From positions 2,569,001-2,633,000 of the forward strand of contig NZ_CP160035.1 in assembly GCF_040703125.1 (NCBI RefSeq): DNA of 64,000 nt. Direction: 5' to 3'. Origin of the DNA: Flavobacterium ovatum. Lineage in GTDB: Bacteria > Bacteroidota > Bacteroidia > Flavobacteriales > Flavobacteriaceae. Position 1 is the stretch's first letter. Every line of letters starts with the position of its first letter. The notes under the pieces were generated by a model that searched no databases, was not told the origin of the DNA, and worked only from the letters and a program-made list of their open reading frames with translations. The position numbers and the translations under genes were made by a program. Below, in pieces: positions 61,296 through 64,000 of the stretch.

Positions 61296-64000
61296 TGAAC
61301 ATAGCCCAAATAGAACAAAATCTTCAAGATCTAATTAAAAATTATAGCAAAGACACATTCATTTTTGATTTCATGTTGGCTTATGGATTGCCAAAAGCAT
61401 CCATAACGCGATTACAAAAAGGAAACTTAAATCTTTCAAAAGTACCAGGAGAAATCTCTTGGAAAAAGAAGCTGTTGTTCAAACCCGTAATAAATGAAGA
61501 TTTACATACAACCATTACACTTTGTAAGGAACAGGCAAAGCAAGAACAGCGTTTTATAATCGTAACTGACTTTATTACGCTGTTGGCGGTGGACACAAAA
61601 ACCACCGATACGTTGGACATTCCTTTTTTGGATTTACCCACGCACTTTGATTTCTTTTTGCCTTGGGCTGGTATGGAAAAAGCTACCCACCAAAACGAAA
61701 ACCCTGCCGATGTAAAAGCTGCCGAAAAAATGGCTAAGCTTTTTGACGAAATCAAAAAAGACAATCCAGATACATCTGCCGACTTTATTCACGGTCTAAA
61801 TGTGTTCCTTTCACGGTTGCTGTTTTGCTTTTTTGCCGAAGACACTAATATTTTTAAACCAGGTATTTTTACCGATTCAATCACCTCACATACACAAGTA
61901 GATGGTAGTGATTTGAGCGATTATCTAGACAAACTTTTTGAGGTTTTAAATACACCCGATAGAAACCGAAAAGACTTGCCTGCTTACCTACAAGCATTTC
62001 CTTATGTAAACGGTGGATTATTCGAGAAATTTTATAAAACCCCAAATTTTACCCGTCGTTCGCGTCAAGCCATTATTGATGCGGGGGAGTTGGTATGGTC
62101 AGCTATCAATCCTGATATTTTTGGTTCTATGTTTCAGGCGGTGATTACCCCAGACCATCGAGGCAGTTTAGGTGCGCATTATACCAGTGTGCCAAATATT
62201 ATGAAAGTAATGGAACCCTTGTTCTTGAACGACCTGAACGAAGAGTTTGAAAACGGAAAATTTGAACCCAAAAAACTCAACAAATTACTAGAGCGATTAA
62301 GCAAACTAAAAATATTTGACCCCGCCTGTGGGAGTGGTAACTTCTTGATTATTGCCTACAAAGAATTGCGATTGCTCGAAATAAAAATCCTGAAACAATT
62401 ACAGGAACTACAGCAAGCCGCCACTGGTTTTGAAGACTACCAAGCCACCCTTGATCTAATACCTAAAGCACAACAAACCCTTGCGGCACAATACCAACAT
62501 TCTTTATTCTCTCGTATCGAATTAGCTCAATTCTTTGGTATCGAAATAGATGATTTTGCTCACGAAATAGCAATTCTTTCCCTTTGGTTGGCTCAACACC
62601 AAATGAACCAAAAATTCAAAGCTGTTTTTGGTGCAAGCAACCCAACTTTACCACTACAAGCAGGCGGTAATATTGCGCACGGCAATGCTGCTAGACTAGA
62701 TTGGGATGTAGTTTGCCCTAAGAAGGAAGGTGATGAGATTTATATCTTGGGAAATCCGCCGTATTTGGGTTATTCTTTGCAATCGACAGTACAAAAGGAC
62801 GATATGGCTTATGTTTTTATAGGATTGAATAACTATAAAAAACTTGATTTTATTGCTTGTTGGTTTTATTTAGGAGCAAAATATATATTGAATTTTAACG
62901 CCGAATTTGCTTTTGTATCTACTAATTCAATTTGTCAAGGAGAGCAAGTAGCTTTAATATGGCCTTCTATTTTTTGTAAAGATTTAGAGATAAGTTTTGC
63001 TCATGGTTCCTTTAAATGGAATAATAATGCTAAAGCAAATGCTGGAGTTACAGTTGTTATAGTTGGTGTTAGGAATAGTTCTAAAACAGAAAAATATTTA
63101 TTTAATGATAATAAAAAATATTTAGTAAATAATATTAATGCTTATTTAGCAAATGCTCAAAATATTATTATAGAGAAAAGACAAAGACCTATATCTTCCT
63201 TTCCAACTATGATGAAAGGCAGTCAACCAACGGACGGAGGTAATTTAATATTGTCTACATCTGAAAAAGAAACTTTACTACAAAAACATCCTCAAAGCCA
63301 TTTGTTCATTAAAAAACTAACTGGTTCTGAAGAATTTATAAACAACTCTGAAAGATGGTGTTTATGGATTACTTCTGATATGGCTAATGATGCAATTGAG
63401 ATTGAAGAGATTAAAAATCGTATTGAAAAAGTATACGAAATGCGTAGCAATAGTACAAAGGCAGCAACGCGTGAAAGTGCAAAAACATCATTTGCTTTTG
63501 GTGAGATTCGTTTCTCTCCCACAAATTCTATTATTATACCATCGCATTCATCTGAAATCAGAGAGTTTATTCCACTAGGGTTTTTAAATGAATCAACGAT
63601 TATAACTAATTCTGCTTTTGCAATTTATAATGCTGAAACTTTTTTGTTTTCAATCCTTAATTCATCGATGCACATAAGGTGGGTTCGTGCTGTTTGCGGA
63701 AGCTTAGAAACTCGTATTCGCTATTCAAACACTTTATGCTACAACACTTTCCCATTCCCAAAAATCTCCAAATCTCAAAAAGAAGAATTAACAGCTAGTG
63801 TTTTTAGGATATTAGAAGAAAGAGAAAACCATTCGGAGAAAACGCTGGCACAATTATATGATCCTGACAAAATGCCAGAGGGTTTACGAGAAGCACACAG
63901 ATTAAACGATTTAGCGGTAGAACGCTGTTATAGAAGCAAACCTTTTGAGAGTGACGAAGAGCGTTTGGAATATCTTTTTAAACTCTATGAAAAAATGATA
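61296..64000 (+). CDS. MmeI-like class I DNA methyltransferase, 5' frameshift, partial at window end
   Basis: About 900 residues are visible and the gene continues past the edge. Domains in order: N-terminal region (FIIVTDFITLLAVD), MmeI-type spacer (HGLNVFLSRLLFCFFAEDTN, FPYVNGGLFEKF), methyltransferase core with IFDPACGSGNFL (motif I) and LGNPPYLGYS (motif IV, NPPY), then a target-recognition region and ENHSEKTLAQLYDPDKMPEG near the end. It methylates adenine, probably as part of a restriction or BREX/DISARM-like barrier. The ATG at 61296 leads to a stop after 12 codons: one base is missing near 61318. The main frame has no ATG before 61373, so translation must start there or the gene is damaged. 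Confidence 0.8.

Noticed and set aside
1..64000. CRISPR array
   Set aside because: No regularly spaced identical repeats with unique spacers and no cas genes were seen; the iteron-like repeats at 49065 are too short and too close.

Overview
The window looks like a Flavobacterium-type chromosome (Bacteroidota, Flavobacteriaceae). It is AT-rich, has TAnnTTTG-type -7 promoter boxes, lipoprotein and secretion signals typical of the group, and Bacteroidota-type integrases, DUF3987 primases and IS elements. All identifications come from reading translated motifs; no database was searched.

Region 1 (1-13.5 kb) is chromosomal with accessory insertions. A sugar-processing set (TIM-barrel isomerase end, ThuA, SMP-30 lactonase, GH10 xylanase) is followed by two accessory blocks. 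Block one holds a Fic protein. Block two holds an unknown two-gene membrane module and an IS3-type element. Each block ends in another copy of the xylanase 3' end. Then come a small secreted protein, a Crp/Fnr regulator with ribB, a broken GIY-YIG gene beside a strong palindrome, IS remnants, and a kelch protein.

Region 2 (13.8-64 kb) is a tandem stack of integrated elements. Three short sites (14458, 22970, 53663) match the complement of a tRNA 3' end (GCGGAGAAAGAGG core). Each has a terminator hairpin on its left, as expected for the 3' end of a tRNA read on the minus strand. The two closed islands also carry matching integrase arm-type repeats just inside both ends. Island 1 (14.46-22.98 kb) carries a HipBST-like toxin-antitoxin, an unknown four-gene set with a DUF5675-like protein and small membrane proteins, a DUF6943-like gene, a GC-rich non-coding stretch, an IS66 element and an integrase cut short by that IS66. 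Island 2 (22.97-53.68 kb) is a defence island. Island 3 starts at 53.66 kb and runs out of the window with an intact integrase, a DUF3987 primase-like protein, a DUF1828 pair and an MmeI-like methyltransferase.

The strongest candidates for an undescribed system are in island 2. One is a tight four-gene operon (27474 to 23177, minus strand) that joins a ZorA/ZorB-like motor to a coiled-coil DarT-like ADP-ribosyltransferase and a protein resembling the NADAR/DUF6939 group. The other is a seven-gene run (46597 to 33141, minus strand) that joins a helicase, DUF4391, type III Mod and Res to a TIR-like protein and two DUF262 (GmrSD-like) proteins. A second IS66 copy, intact and with a perfect 8-bp target duplication, has split a DUF726-type hydrolase gene between these two operons.
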